Assembly (NCBI RefSeq): GCF_012273895.1
Contig: NC_052128.1
Location: 2,604,001-2,668,000, forward strand
Direction of reading: 5' to 3'
DNA from: Zerene cesonia
Lineage: Eukaryota > Arthropoda > Insecta > Lepidoptera > Pieridae
Length of the DNA stretch: 64,000 nt
The notes below the pieces were generated by a model. That model saw only the letters and a program-made list of their open reading frames with translations. It had not been told where the DNA came from and did not search any database. Every line of letters starts with the position of its first letter. Within the stretch, counting starts at the first letter, position 1. Shown one piece after another: positions 34,208-42,083 of the stretch. The position numbers and the translations under genes are program-made.

Positions 34208-34307
34208 NNNNNNNNNNNNNNNNNNNNNNNNNNNNNNNNNNNNNNNNNNNNNNNNNNNNNNNNNNNNNNNNNNNNNNNNNNNNNNNNNNNNNNNNNNNNN
34301 NNNNNNN
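34208..34307. other. Assembly gap (100 N) between two transposons
   Basis: Exactly 100 N. Left flank is Harbinger exon 1; right flank is the basic ORF of a different element. Apparent reading frames running through it are chimeras. Confidence 0.99.
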
Positions 34308-34684
34308 AAGTATTCTATTCGATTTTGAGCATTGTTCCACTGTCTTTTATACATGTTTCTACTTCTTTTTAAACGGTTGATTGTTACTCGCAAATTGTCT
34401 GGAATCAGATTACTTTCGAGATTTTCGTTTTCCAAAACGGTATCTGTATCTTTTAGCGTTTTCGTTTCTTGCTTTGTCTTCCTTTTTTGATCCCGCCACT
34501 TTTTTCTTTGTATCTTCTTTTCTTTTTCTGTCATATCTTTGACTTTTTTGTACACATACTTCGATTTTATTCTTTCTAGGTTCTTTTTCCTCTGTTCTTC
34601 CATCTTTTCGGGATTTTCTTTTAACCTCTCCCGGTAGCGCCTCATTTTTTCAGCCGGTGTAAGAGGCATATTTAATTTGAAGCT
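34308..34684 (-). pseudogene. Basic N-terminal exon of an unnamed transposase
   Basis: On the minus strand an acceptor (TTTTACAG) ends at 34,685 and the ATG follows at 34,669, 15 bases later. The protein starts MPLTPAEKMRRYRERLKENP and continues highly charged (EKKIQRKKWRDQKRKTKQ, INRLKRSRNMYKRQWNNAQN) until the gap at 34,307. Compared with the ORF at 37,425, both have the same order of motifs: a Lys/Arg/Glu helix, an N-D-P/N-P-E-K step, then R/KEKxxQRKKWxxxxKR. That marks them as members of one group. The catalytic part is missing, in the gap or replaced by Harbinger sequence. Probably the DNA-binding N terminus. Confidence 0.55.
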
Positions 34685-34917
34685 GTAAAATATAACCCAA
34701 TAACCTTAAAGTTACCATACCAACACCAAAGCATTTTTAAAATCATATACGTGCAATAAGCAGTCACACGAAACATTGTTATTAATCGCAAAAACAATAA
34801 TTTCATTCGGATCAAAAAATAGAAGTAGTCCACCACTTTTTATATAATTAATACTAGCCGCATTGTTAGAAAGTAAAGCAAGTATGTGTTATTTTTGTGC
34901 CTAAGCTATCTATTTAC

Positions 34918-34971
34918 TAAATTTCAGCGAAGTCCAAAATTACAAAACTACTGGACGGGTTTCGCTGAAAT
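34918..34971. repeat. Hairpin
   Basis: Arms ATTTCAGCGAA and TTCGCTGAAAT, reinforced by an inner GTCCA/TGGAC pair, around a 15-base loop. No terminus motif (such as CTAG) follows, so element type is undetermined. Confidence 0.45.
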
Positions 34972-35477
34972 CCATCCATATTTCTGAGAGTGAGCTGAGA
35001 ATCGTGCTATATATTTGTTTATTACCAACTGATATTACCTAATGGTTGATTGACACCCAAGGATTTTTCTTCTGACAAAGATGTGATAAGTGAGTAGTAG
35101 TAGCCAATTTGAGTATATAATATCTCAAAAAAAAAAATATATTTTATCTATTTTTTTAAAACACGACAGTAACAAATGCACAAAGCTCCCATTCAATTAC
35201 TAACATTAAATATTTTATTAAATTAAAATTTTGTTATAATGTTATTCATAATCCGATAGTCAATACTCTGCCTAACAATTTCCTATTTTGTTACTTTATT
35301 TTCCATTTATACGTTACCACTCAAAAGTAACAAAAAAGCAAGTAACAAATCAAGTTCAATAAATTATTAATATTGTAAACACATATAACAAATACTAGCA
35401 TTCGTTTATAATTTTACTCACGAAATCAAGATTGAGAGCTTTATGGTTCTAATATAAGAAATGATAATAATATTAAA

Positions 35478-35600
35478 GCTTACCTGTATTTGGCGGGTAA
35501 CAAAGTTTGGAATTTTTCGAGACCAGTAAGTCAATAGCCAACCTTCACTGTTCGCGTATGGAACGTAAAAGAATTGTCATAACGCAACTAAGATGGATGC
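35478..35600 (-). promoter_or_regulatory. Probable noncoding first exon and promoter
   Basis: On the minus strand GCCAAATACAG precedes a consensus donor GTAAGC at about 35,478. With the acceptor at 34,685 this would form an intron wholly in the 5' UTR of the ORF starting at 34,669. The matching gene structure (acceptor just before the ATG) at 37,425 supports it. Transcription start not determinable. Confidence 0.35.
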
Positions 35601-36105
35601 CCATCTAGCCAATGTTGCCACTACTCTAAAACATGTTTCATACTAAATCAACCCGTTTATTTTTTTTAAATACGGTCACAAAAGAGGAGTTTAAAATAGG
35701 AACTTTACGCGTTACTATAAAAAAATATTTATAAAATATATTTGCTGTAATACGACAAAATACTTTCTTATAAGTTAATTGCAATATTGTGATCAAAATA
35801 AATAAATTCGGTATTTCTACAATTGCCAGAAGTACTAAGAAATATAATCGATTATTTGGGAAGGTACGAAATTGGGACACTTCATTTTTCATACAACTAG
35901 ATTAGACTGATTATAAAAATATGTTTATTGTAAATAAATTATTAATTTATTTGTGATTTTCAATTGTTTTTTACTAAGTTAAATTAACTTACTAAGTATA
36001 TAAATTAAAAGAAACTGGTAATTATCTATTTTATATGTAGGAAAAAATATTTTAAAATGTGGGACAGAGATTAAGATAGAAAGTACATTTTTTTTGAGAA
36101 ATGCT

Positions 36106-36205
36106 NNNNNNNNNNNNNNNNNNNNNNNNNNNNNNNNNNNNNNNNNNNNNNNNNNNNNNNNNNNNNNNNNNNNNNNNNNNNNNNNNNNNNNNNNNNNNNN
36201 NNNNN
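36106..36205. other. Assembly gap (100 N)
   Basis: Exactly 100 N. The left flank (36,032-36,105) is the inverse of 25,137-25,221. Confidence 0.99.
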
Positions 36206-36919
36206 CAGAATGATTATTTGCACTGCTGTGAGTGCTAGGCTTAAGAAATCCTATTTTGTTACCAGTTTTACCTTTTTGTTACTGTCCCATAAAAGCGGAC
36301 GCTTATTTCTTCATTTTATGGATATGTTTATTGGTATTAATATGTTTTTGTAATAAAAACTCAATTATATAATAAGTTCTTACATTATGTATGTCTACAG
36401 AATTTAAATACAATATAAAATAATGTCAATAATGTAATGTTAACCACGAGTTGTGGCCGAATAGTAACGTAAAGGAATGATTACCGCCTATAATTTAATA
36501 TTCTTTTGTTAATAAAGACTGATTTTTTGAAATGTGAATTATATGATGTTTTACTATCCCATTTAACCACAAAAAAAATCTTATAATAGCTTTCAACATA
36601 GGATTTACGTCAACAAGGGAAGGTAACAAAATAAGAACTTTTCTCCGCCTCGGGTTTGTTTTAATAGATTTTGATATTTATTTACTCTTTATATCTGAAA
36701 ACAAATGCTAAATTTGTAATATTTAAAAAATTACCTATAACTTAAAATAAAGAAATCAGGTATTTTTAAATGTTTTCATATTAGGATATTTTCCAAGCAA
36801 CGGTACACTTATTTTGAGAAATGCTCTTAAAGCAATTGTTATAGTGTATGTTCATGTTTATTATTATCATTACATACTGTAATCGATAAAATGCAGAGTA
36901 AAATAAAAAATAGTTTCAA

Positions 36920-37012
36920 AATTCATTACCCTCACTTTCATTACCATCGATTACCTTCAGCTTTGAAGGTGAGGGTAATGAGACTAAAATTAAGGTAATG
37001 ATTTTTTTTATA
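36920..37012. repeat. Left cluster of CATTACC repeats
   Basis: Reads TTCATTACCCTCAC, TTTCATTACCATCG and GATTACCTTCAG, then in the other direction GTGAGGGTAATG and AAGGTAATG. The two outer copies form a stem. Likely protein-binding sites of the surrounding element. Confidence 0.55.
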
Positions 37013-37059
37013 TTGTTCGATGTGATATTCTATTTAAACCTATTATCCTGTCAAATTCA

Positions 37060-37350
37060 AAGCGGACACCGGTGTCCTCACACCTATTGTCTTTCAATTG
37101 TGTATCTAATAACAGTACACCAAACCAGTACATCGAAGGACTGGAATAATTTACCTGCTGCGGTCTTCCCGTCCGATTATAACTTGGGTGTCTTCAAGGC
37201 TAGAGTGAATAGGCTCTTAATAAACTAGTGCGCCTCACCATCAACGATTGCATCACTGCTTACCATCATCAGGTGGGATCGCAATCAAGCACTAGTTTAT
37301 GGTATGTTAAAAAAAACTCTAATGCTAAGCGGACACCGGTGTCCGCTTAG
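37060..37350 (+). mobile_element. LINE 3' tail flanked by an 18-bp direct repeat
   Basis: The plus strand around 37,125-37,228 encodes STSKDWNNLPAAVFPSDYNL then GVFKARVNRLLIN and a stop, the typical C terminus of non-LTR retrotransposon reverse transcriptases (W-N-x-L-P-x-x-V-F). A short 3' UTR ending in an A-rich stretch (GTTAAAAAAAACTC) follows. The insert is bracketed by an exact 18-bp repeat, AAGCGGACACCGGTGTCC, at 37,060-37,077 and 37,327-37,344, fitting a target-site duplication of a 5'-truncated LINE. The right copy is part of a 26-bp perfect palindrome (37,325-37,350). Confidence 0.6.
37325..37350. repeat. 26-bp perfect palindrome upstream of the ORF
   Basis: Half-site CTAAGCGGACACC is followed immediately by its exact reverse complement, 75 bases before the ATG at 37,425. 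An 18-base part of it also occurs at 37,060-37,077. It may be a regulatory site of the element, or only the original insertion target of the LINE tail. Confidence 0.8.
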
Positions 37351-37424
37351 TATTTTACAGTCTAATATAAGATTTCATTATAAGTAAGGTTTCTAACAAA
37401 TATTATCCTTTTCAGGAAACAAGT

Positions 37425-39746
37425 ATGGCTAGAACTAAAACTAAAAAAACTCGCGAAGAAAAGCTTGCTCAAGCAAGGCTGCATAAAAGGAAAAAATACG
37501 AGGAAATTAAAAACGATCCCGAGAAATATGCAATTCAGAAAGAAAAAGAGAGACAGAGATACTTGAAACGAAAAGAACAAAATAAAATAAAATCTGCTGC
37601 TAAAATGACACCAAGGGAAAAAAGACTTCAAAGAAAAAAATGGAACGAAAACAGTAAGCGTTATTTAGAGAAAAAGAAAAAAGAAAGAGTAATACAACAG
37701 ATGCTGATTGATAATTCACCTCCAACAAGTGATAGAGAAGAAAATGTAGCTGAACAAGACCCATTAGAAGGCCCATCACATCAATCAGTAGAGGTGTCTA
37801 ACATAAACTGCAAACGGTGTCAAAAGAAGGATAAGTTAATAAGAAGACTTCGTTATATTTACAAGAAAGAAATTGGTCAACTGAAACAGGAAAAGGAAAA
37901 AATTATTAAAGAAAAGGATGAAATGAGAAAAATGTTGATAAGGCAAATACATAAACAACGAAGAATACAAGCAAACCAACAAAAGCCATCAACAGGCAAG
38001 AAAGTGGATAATTTGATAAAATCAATAGACGAAGACAAACGAGAAGAAGTAAAGAAAAAAATATTATTTGGAGAAATCATATCGAACAATTTAAGAGATG
38101 GGTTTAAAGTTTTAAGAAAGAAGGAAAAGCGAGAGTTTAGCGATATAGTCATGCGGGACAAAGACCGTTTCAAGAAGCACAAGATATTAGGTAAAATGTC
38201 GAAATTTACAGTGCGAGACAAACACAGCAATGAATCAAACATGGATGCAGAGAGTAAATTGAAACAAGACGTAGAAGATTTTTTCGAAGATGACAGTAAT
38301 ACTAAAATTTCTCCTGATAAAAAAGAATTTATCACACGTAATGGACAAAAAAAACAAAAACGATATTTATCGGACACATTAACCAACCTCCACAAAAAAT
38401 TTATGCACGTTCAAAACAGTAATATTGGATATTCTACGTTCTGGAAATATCGACCATTTTGGATCCTCTACCCTAAAGAATCTGATCGTAATACATGTGC
38501 TTGTAAAATACACGTAAATTTTGATTTGTTAGTCAAAAGTCTTAACAAGAAAAAAATCACTAAAGAGGCAAATGGAACTACTATATTGGAAAGCTTGTGC
38601 TGTGATATACACAATGAAGAATGCTTAAATCGAACATGTGAGGTATGTCGAAACAGAGTAATTACCTATGAAGAATTTAGCAATGAAGAGAAAATAAACT
38701 ATTATCAGTGGTGCGCAAAAAAAGAAACCTACAATGTCAAAGGCCAAGATAAAACAAAAATTGTTACCGTAAAAACTCGATTACAAGATTACCCACGAAA
38801 CGTTATAAAAAAATTGGAAGATTCTCTAAAATCATACTTTAAACATTGTACTAACATCGTTGTCCAGTACAAGAGCATTAAATCTCTGAAAGCGACTATG
38901 ACTACCAAGGAGGTTATGCTACACATTGATTTTTCCGAAAATTACTCTGTCAAGTTTAATGAGGAGATACAAAGCTATCATTTCGGTGGCAGTCGATTGC
39001 AAATAACGTTGCATACTGCGGTTGCGTACTTAATCGATCCAGAAACTGGAATCATGAAGCCATACAGCGTTTGCAGTATCAGTGAATATAATAGACATGA
39101 CGCAAGTGCTATATGGGCACATCTCATACCACTATTAGGTTATGTAAGAGAAATATCACCATATATAGATACAGTACATTTCGTATCTGACAGCCCTTCA
39201 AGTCAATATGGGAATCGCTACATTTTCTTCGTTATTAGTCAACTGCAACAGGATTTTCCAGAGTTAAACTTTATAACGTGGAACTATTTAGAGGCTGGAC
39301 ACGGCAAAGGAGCGCCAGATGGAGTTGGTGCTGTCCTGAAGAGAACCGCAGATAAAATCGTACAATTTGGTAATGACATTGGCACAATGAAAGACTTTTG
39401 GGAGCTCATTCAAGGCAAGGTAAAGAATGTCAAACTTTTATCCGTCTCAGGACAAGATATTGAAGACAGAAAATTTCCCTCGTCAGTTCAAGGATTTCTT
39501 GGAACGATGTCTGTGCATCAAGTGCTTTGGTCATCTAACAGGCTTCGAATAACCTTCCGAAAACTAAGTTGTTTCTTGTGTGAAAACGGTGAAATATGTA
39601 CACATAACTACCATCTTGGATTCATGAACTTACCTTGCCTTTATGAAAATGTTGATTCTGAACATCTACAAGATTTTTTAAACGTAAAACACGACGGACG
39701 AAGTCCTTCGAGAAGTGACAAATTCTCGAACACCTACCCCAACTAA
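37425..39746 (+). CDS. Transposase-like protein, 773 codons, family not named
   Basis: Uninterrupted ORF; a TTTTCAG acceptor ends at 37,413, 11 bases before the ATG, implying an intron in the 5' UTR. Residues 1-90 are extremely basic (QRKKWNENSKRYLEKKKKER), followed by a charged coiled-coil-like region to about 200. Cys pairs lie near 125-130 (CKRCQKKDK) and 395-415 (CCDIHNEECLNRTCEVCRNR). Then come MLHIDFSENY (Asp502), VSDSPSSQYGN (Asp589) and YLEAGHGKGAPDGVGAVLKR (Glu623, Asp632). Ordered acidic residues in such motifs suggest a DDE/RNase H-type nuclease; this is inference. I have seen the G-K-G-A-P-D-G motif in many unannotated invertebrate proteins but cannot place it in a superfamily. 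The gene looks intact and is the best candidate for an active element here. Confidence 0.7.
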   Translation: MARTKTKKTREEKLAQARLHKRKKYEEIKNDPEKYAIQKEKERQRYLKRKEQNKIKSAAKMTPREKRLQRKKWNENSKRYLEKKKKERVIQQMLIDNSPPTSDREENVAEQDPLEGPSHQSVEVSNINCKRCQKKDKLIRRLRYIYKKEIGQLKQEKEKIIKEKDEMRKMLIRQIHKQRRIQANQQKPSTGKKVDNLIKSIDEDKREEVKKKILFGEIISNNLRDGFKVLRKKEKREFSDIVMRDKDRFKKHKILGKMSKFTVRDKHSNESNMDAESKLKQDVEDFFEDDSNTKISPDKKEFITRNGQKKQKRYLSDTLTNLHKKFMHVQNSNIGYSTFWKYRPFWILYPKESDRNTCACKIHVNFDLLVKSLNKKKITKEANGTTILESLCCDIHNEECLNRTCEVCRNRVITYEEFSNEEKINYYQWCAKKETYNVKGQDKTKIVTVKTRLQDYPRNVIKKLEDSLKSYFKHCTNIVVQYKSIKSLKATMTTKEVMLHIDFSENYSVKFNEEIQSYHFGGSRLQITLHTAVAYLIDPETGIMKPYSVCSISEYNRHDASAIWAHLIPLLGYVREISPYIDTVHFVSDSPSSQYGNRYIFFVISQLQQDFPELNFITWNYLEAGHGKGAPDGVGAVLKRTADKIVQFGNDIGTMKDFWELIQGKVKNVKLLSVSGQDIEDRKFPSSVQGFLGTMSVHQVLWSSNRLRITFRKLSCFLCENGEICTHNYHLGFMNLPCLYENVDSEHLQDFLNVKHDGRSPSRSDKFSNTYPN

Positions 39747-40173
39747 TCAAATCCTAAATAGATTAACCACTGGAACACCACAAAATATGAAAAATTCATC
39801 AAATAGAGCCCCAAATAATAACAAAATTACCATACTATCTGACGTAAAAGTACATTGGACCAACACTTCTTTCATTGGCAACGAAATGAAGAAAACAGCA
39901 AATACCAATTTTCAACTTGATTTTCAAAAGTTTGTTTCTGGAAAAGTCACGGTAAAAGAACAAGGAAAAGAACAAAATAATCCCGATGATATTTCAGAAA
40001 GTGTCAATGTAAGAAAAACACTCAAAAAGGATAGAAAAATGATGACAAATTTTTTTGACCATTCAGATGATAGTAGCAGTGGAAGAAACATAAGAGAAGA
40101 AGTCAGAATTGTAAAGAAAAAATCACGCATTACCTCATTTTTTGATGATTCTGATGATGGGAATATTTTTTAA
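39747..40173 (+). CDS. Ser/Lys-rich ORF following the transposase
   Basis: A second open frame, shifted relative to the 773-codon ORF and overlapping its end (open from about 39,715), continues to 40,173. It is rich in Asn, Thr and Lys, with RKMMTNFFDHSDDSSSG and RITSFFDDSDDGNIF near the end, a repeated F-F-D-x-S-D-D pattern. There is no good ATG at the overlap. It may be the real C-terminal tail of the transposase separated by a one-base frameshift or by unrecognised splicing. A similar tail lies at 40,908-41,141. Confidence 0.4.
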
Positions 40174-40907
40174 TTTACTAAACCCAAAGAATTGACATTG
40201 TTAGTAATGTAGAACTGAGAAGTTTTTTTTAAGCATACTTATGGCTTTTTCATATTTTTTTTTATTTTGTTTTCGTAAGAGAGATTATTTGCCCTGTTTT
40301 AAAATTAATATTTTTATCAATAAAAAAAATGTAACAGTTTTTGAATGTTTCGACAAGAAACAAGAGCTTGCTATAACTTTAGTGATTTTGAATGAGTACG
40401 TTATAAAGCAGATATTATTAGGCAGGATAGTTATGTTTCATAATTTATATAATTACGTTACATTAAGTAATTATAATTTTATATTTAATTCAACTCGTAG
40501 CTTCTTAAGTAAGACATGACTGATTAGATAACAAAACTTGTTTGATTTGCGATAGGAGACTGAATATATATATTTTTTTGTTATGTTTTAAAAAATAAAC
40601 TCTTATTGTGTAAAATTTACGTGATTTTATTTACTTCATCTAATGATATAATCCAGTATTTTTTATTTAGACTAATTTCATTACCAGCCATTTTGTTTCA
40701 TTACCTTAGTCCCCAATTTCATTACCAACTCCACTGTTTTCATTACCATCAGAAGTACAGAATTTCATCAGTCAATATCTACATATATAATGCGTATAAT
40801 GTTGTATAAATTACATAATTAGTTTATGTTCTTAATACCAATTCTCGTAAAAGTTAAAAATAAGGAATTGAAAACTTTCTCACATTTTTGTCAGAATTGC
40901 ACTAAAT
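40174..40907. other. AT-rich 3' region with TTTCATTACC repeats
   Basis: Downstream of the element's ORFs. Four direct copies of TTTCATTACC lie at about 40,676, 40,700, 40,725 and 40,738-40,750. The open frames here are AT-rich and unlike any protein; none is called. Confidence 0.5.
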
Positions 40908-41141
40908 CATAGAAATACCCTTATACCGTCACCAATAAAGAAAACTACAACTTCTAGAGTAATGAATAGAATTTTAACCGATGTGAATGATATAGCAGAA
41001 GAAACAGAACAGACTAACGGTGATTTAGTGATAGCTAAACCAAATAAGATAAAAATCCTCAGTGATATACTGATAACACCTGGAGCTCCGTCAAAAGAAA
41101 CTAATAAAGAAAATGTACCTAATTCTGAAAGAAATTGCTAA
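40908..41141 (+). pseudogene. Second copy of the transposase tail
   Basis: Open from 40,908 to a stop at 41,139-41,141: RNTLIPSPIKKTTTSRVMNR ... KPNKIKILSDILITPGAPSK. It resembles the tail at 39,747-40,173 (TPTNQILNRL; NNNKITILSDVKV): both have a Pro/Thr stretch, an N-R-I/L-L/T step and K-I-x-I-L-S-D. It is thus the remnant of a second, diverged element of the same group, just beyond the right end repeats of the first. Confidence 0.4.
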
Positions 41142-41599
41142 TCGTAGAGAAACCTTTAGAACGAAGAAGATCTTAAGATTTTTTTAAATATTGATTTTAA
41201 TGATGTATAAGTTTATTTAGTTTCTTGTGATATTAGAGAACCTACTCAGGTCTTATTATTTAAGAAAATTTAATAAGTTCCTAGATAATTAAGCTTAAAA
41301 CTATTGATCTCAAGAGAGGCTGACTACTGGTAGCAATAAGGCCGAGTACTGAGTACTGACGGCTGAGTACTAGAGAAATGTGCCTTATTTTGATAAAAAC
41401 TTTATTTTCAATACTTGCTAAAAATATTTATGATATCTGTTTATTTCATATAAGTATATATATAGTAAGTTTAATAAATGATTAATGGTTATGAGTATAA
41501 AAGGTTTTTGATTACTATTTTCAATAGTTTTTTATAAATATTTAAACTTGCGTTTTCCAGCGTTTTCGTTGTAGGTTGCTAGCGTCAAAATTTCGCAAC
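41142..41599. other. No feature seen
   Basis: AT-rich, with a small GAGTACTGA duplication near 41,344. No coding frame or structured repeat recognised. Confidence 0.5.
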
Positions 41600-41930
41600 T
41601 CCTAACGGTCAAAAGCTTCGTTTACATCGGAGACTGTGTACGAGTCGATGAATATTTGAAGTCTAGCGGCATCAACATCAATTACATTAGGGACATTGTA
41701 GACATTGCATATAAATATCTAAATAATTAAAGATGATTTGTTGATGATTTAAATTTTCAATTAATTCGATGTTGTCGAAGTTCTTGAAAGCATCCTGGTA
41801 CTCTGGATCTTTTTTTAATATCTTGTATGGTTTTAATTTTCTGTGATATCATGAAATCCAGGTAAGCTCTGACAAAGTAACTCCTAACTCTGCATGTATT
41901 TTGTTTAGGTCCACATACCTTAAATTATTG
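41600..41930 (-). pseudogene. Unidentified coding relic
   Basis: On the minus strand, two blocks look protein-like: KYVDLNKIHAELGVTLSELT, a stop, then YHRKLKPYKILKKDPEYQDA and FKNFDNIELIENLN, followed after a frame change by NVPNVIDVDAARLQIFIDSY and a stop near 41,605. The alternation of charged and hydrophobic residues suggests a former gene. It could be the end of a transposase; I recognise no family. Confidence 0.25.
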
Positions 41931-41983
41931 CCAGCATGGGCGCATCCCGGGAGGGGCAGGGGAGGGCAGCTGCCCCCCCCCCC

Positions 41984-42083
41984 NNNNNNNNNNNNNNNNN
42001 NNNNNNNNNNNNNNNNNNNNNNNNNNNNNNNNNNNNNNNNNNNNNNNNNNNNNNNNNNNNNNNNNNNNNNNNNNNNNNNNNNN
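41984..42083. other. Assembly gap (100 N)
   Basis: Exactly 100 N within the C-terminal end of the hAT pseudogene. The left flank is a C run (CTGCCCCCCCCCC), which may be why assembly failed. Confidence 0.99.

Larger units (their letters stand above)
34308..36640 (-). mobile_element. Second member of the 773-codon element group
   Basis: Minus-oriented element fragment. It includes the N-terminal exon (34,308-34,669) and a probable noncoding first exon ending near 35,480. Motif GTAACAAA or its complement occurs at 35,169, 35,287, 35,327, 35,342, 35,497, 36,255, 36,275 and 36,623. The same type of crowded short motif marks the ends of the element at 36,780-40,775, but with a different sequence there. 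Boundaries are uncertain, and a gap (36,106-36,205) interrupts it. Confidence 0.5.
36780..40775 (+). mobile_element. Unnamed DNA transposon with TTTCATTACC end repeats
   Basis: Surrounds the 773-codon transposase-like ORF. At the left, 36,920-37,012 carries five copies of the CATTACC motif in both directions, including the inverted pair ATTACCCTCAC/GTGAGGGTAAT. At the right, 40,676-40,770 carries four direct copies of TTTCATTACC spaced about 25 bases. Such clustered short repeats near both ends are typical binding sites for a transposase. Terminal inverted repeats and target duplication were not identified, so the outer limits are approximate. A LINE tail (37,078-37,326) is inserted in its 5' leader. 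Confidence 0.55.

Noticed and set aside
33795..34669. A minus-strand protein appearing to join the basic ORF (34,308-34,669) with the Harbinger exon (33,834-34,207)
   Set aside because: The two parts belong to different transposons and are joined only through a 100-N placeholder.
37877..38395. 172-codon minus-strand ORF opposite the 773-codon ORF
   Set aside because: Mirror of the Lys/Glu-rich plus-strand sequence, giving an artificial Phe/Ser/Leu-rich translation.
40241..40519. 92-codon ORF after the 773-codon element
   Set aside because: AT-rich, with Phe/Ile/Asn-biased translation, in the element's 3' region; no supporting motif.
29552..41141. Possibility that the 29.5-41 kb genes form a single large mobile system or giant element
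   Set aside because: Each block has its own transposase type, orientation and end signals, and several are broken or nested; independent insertions explain it better.
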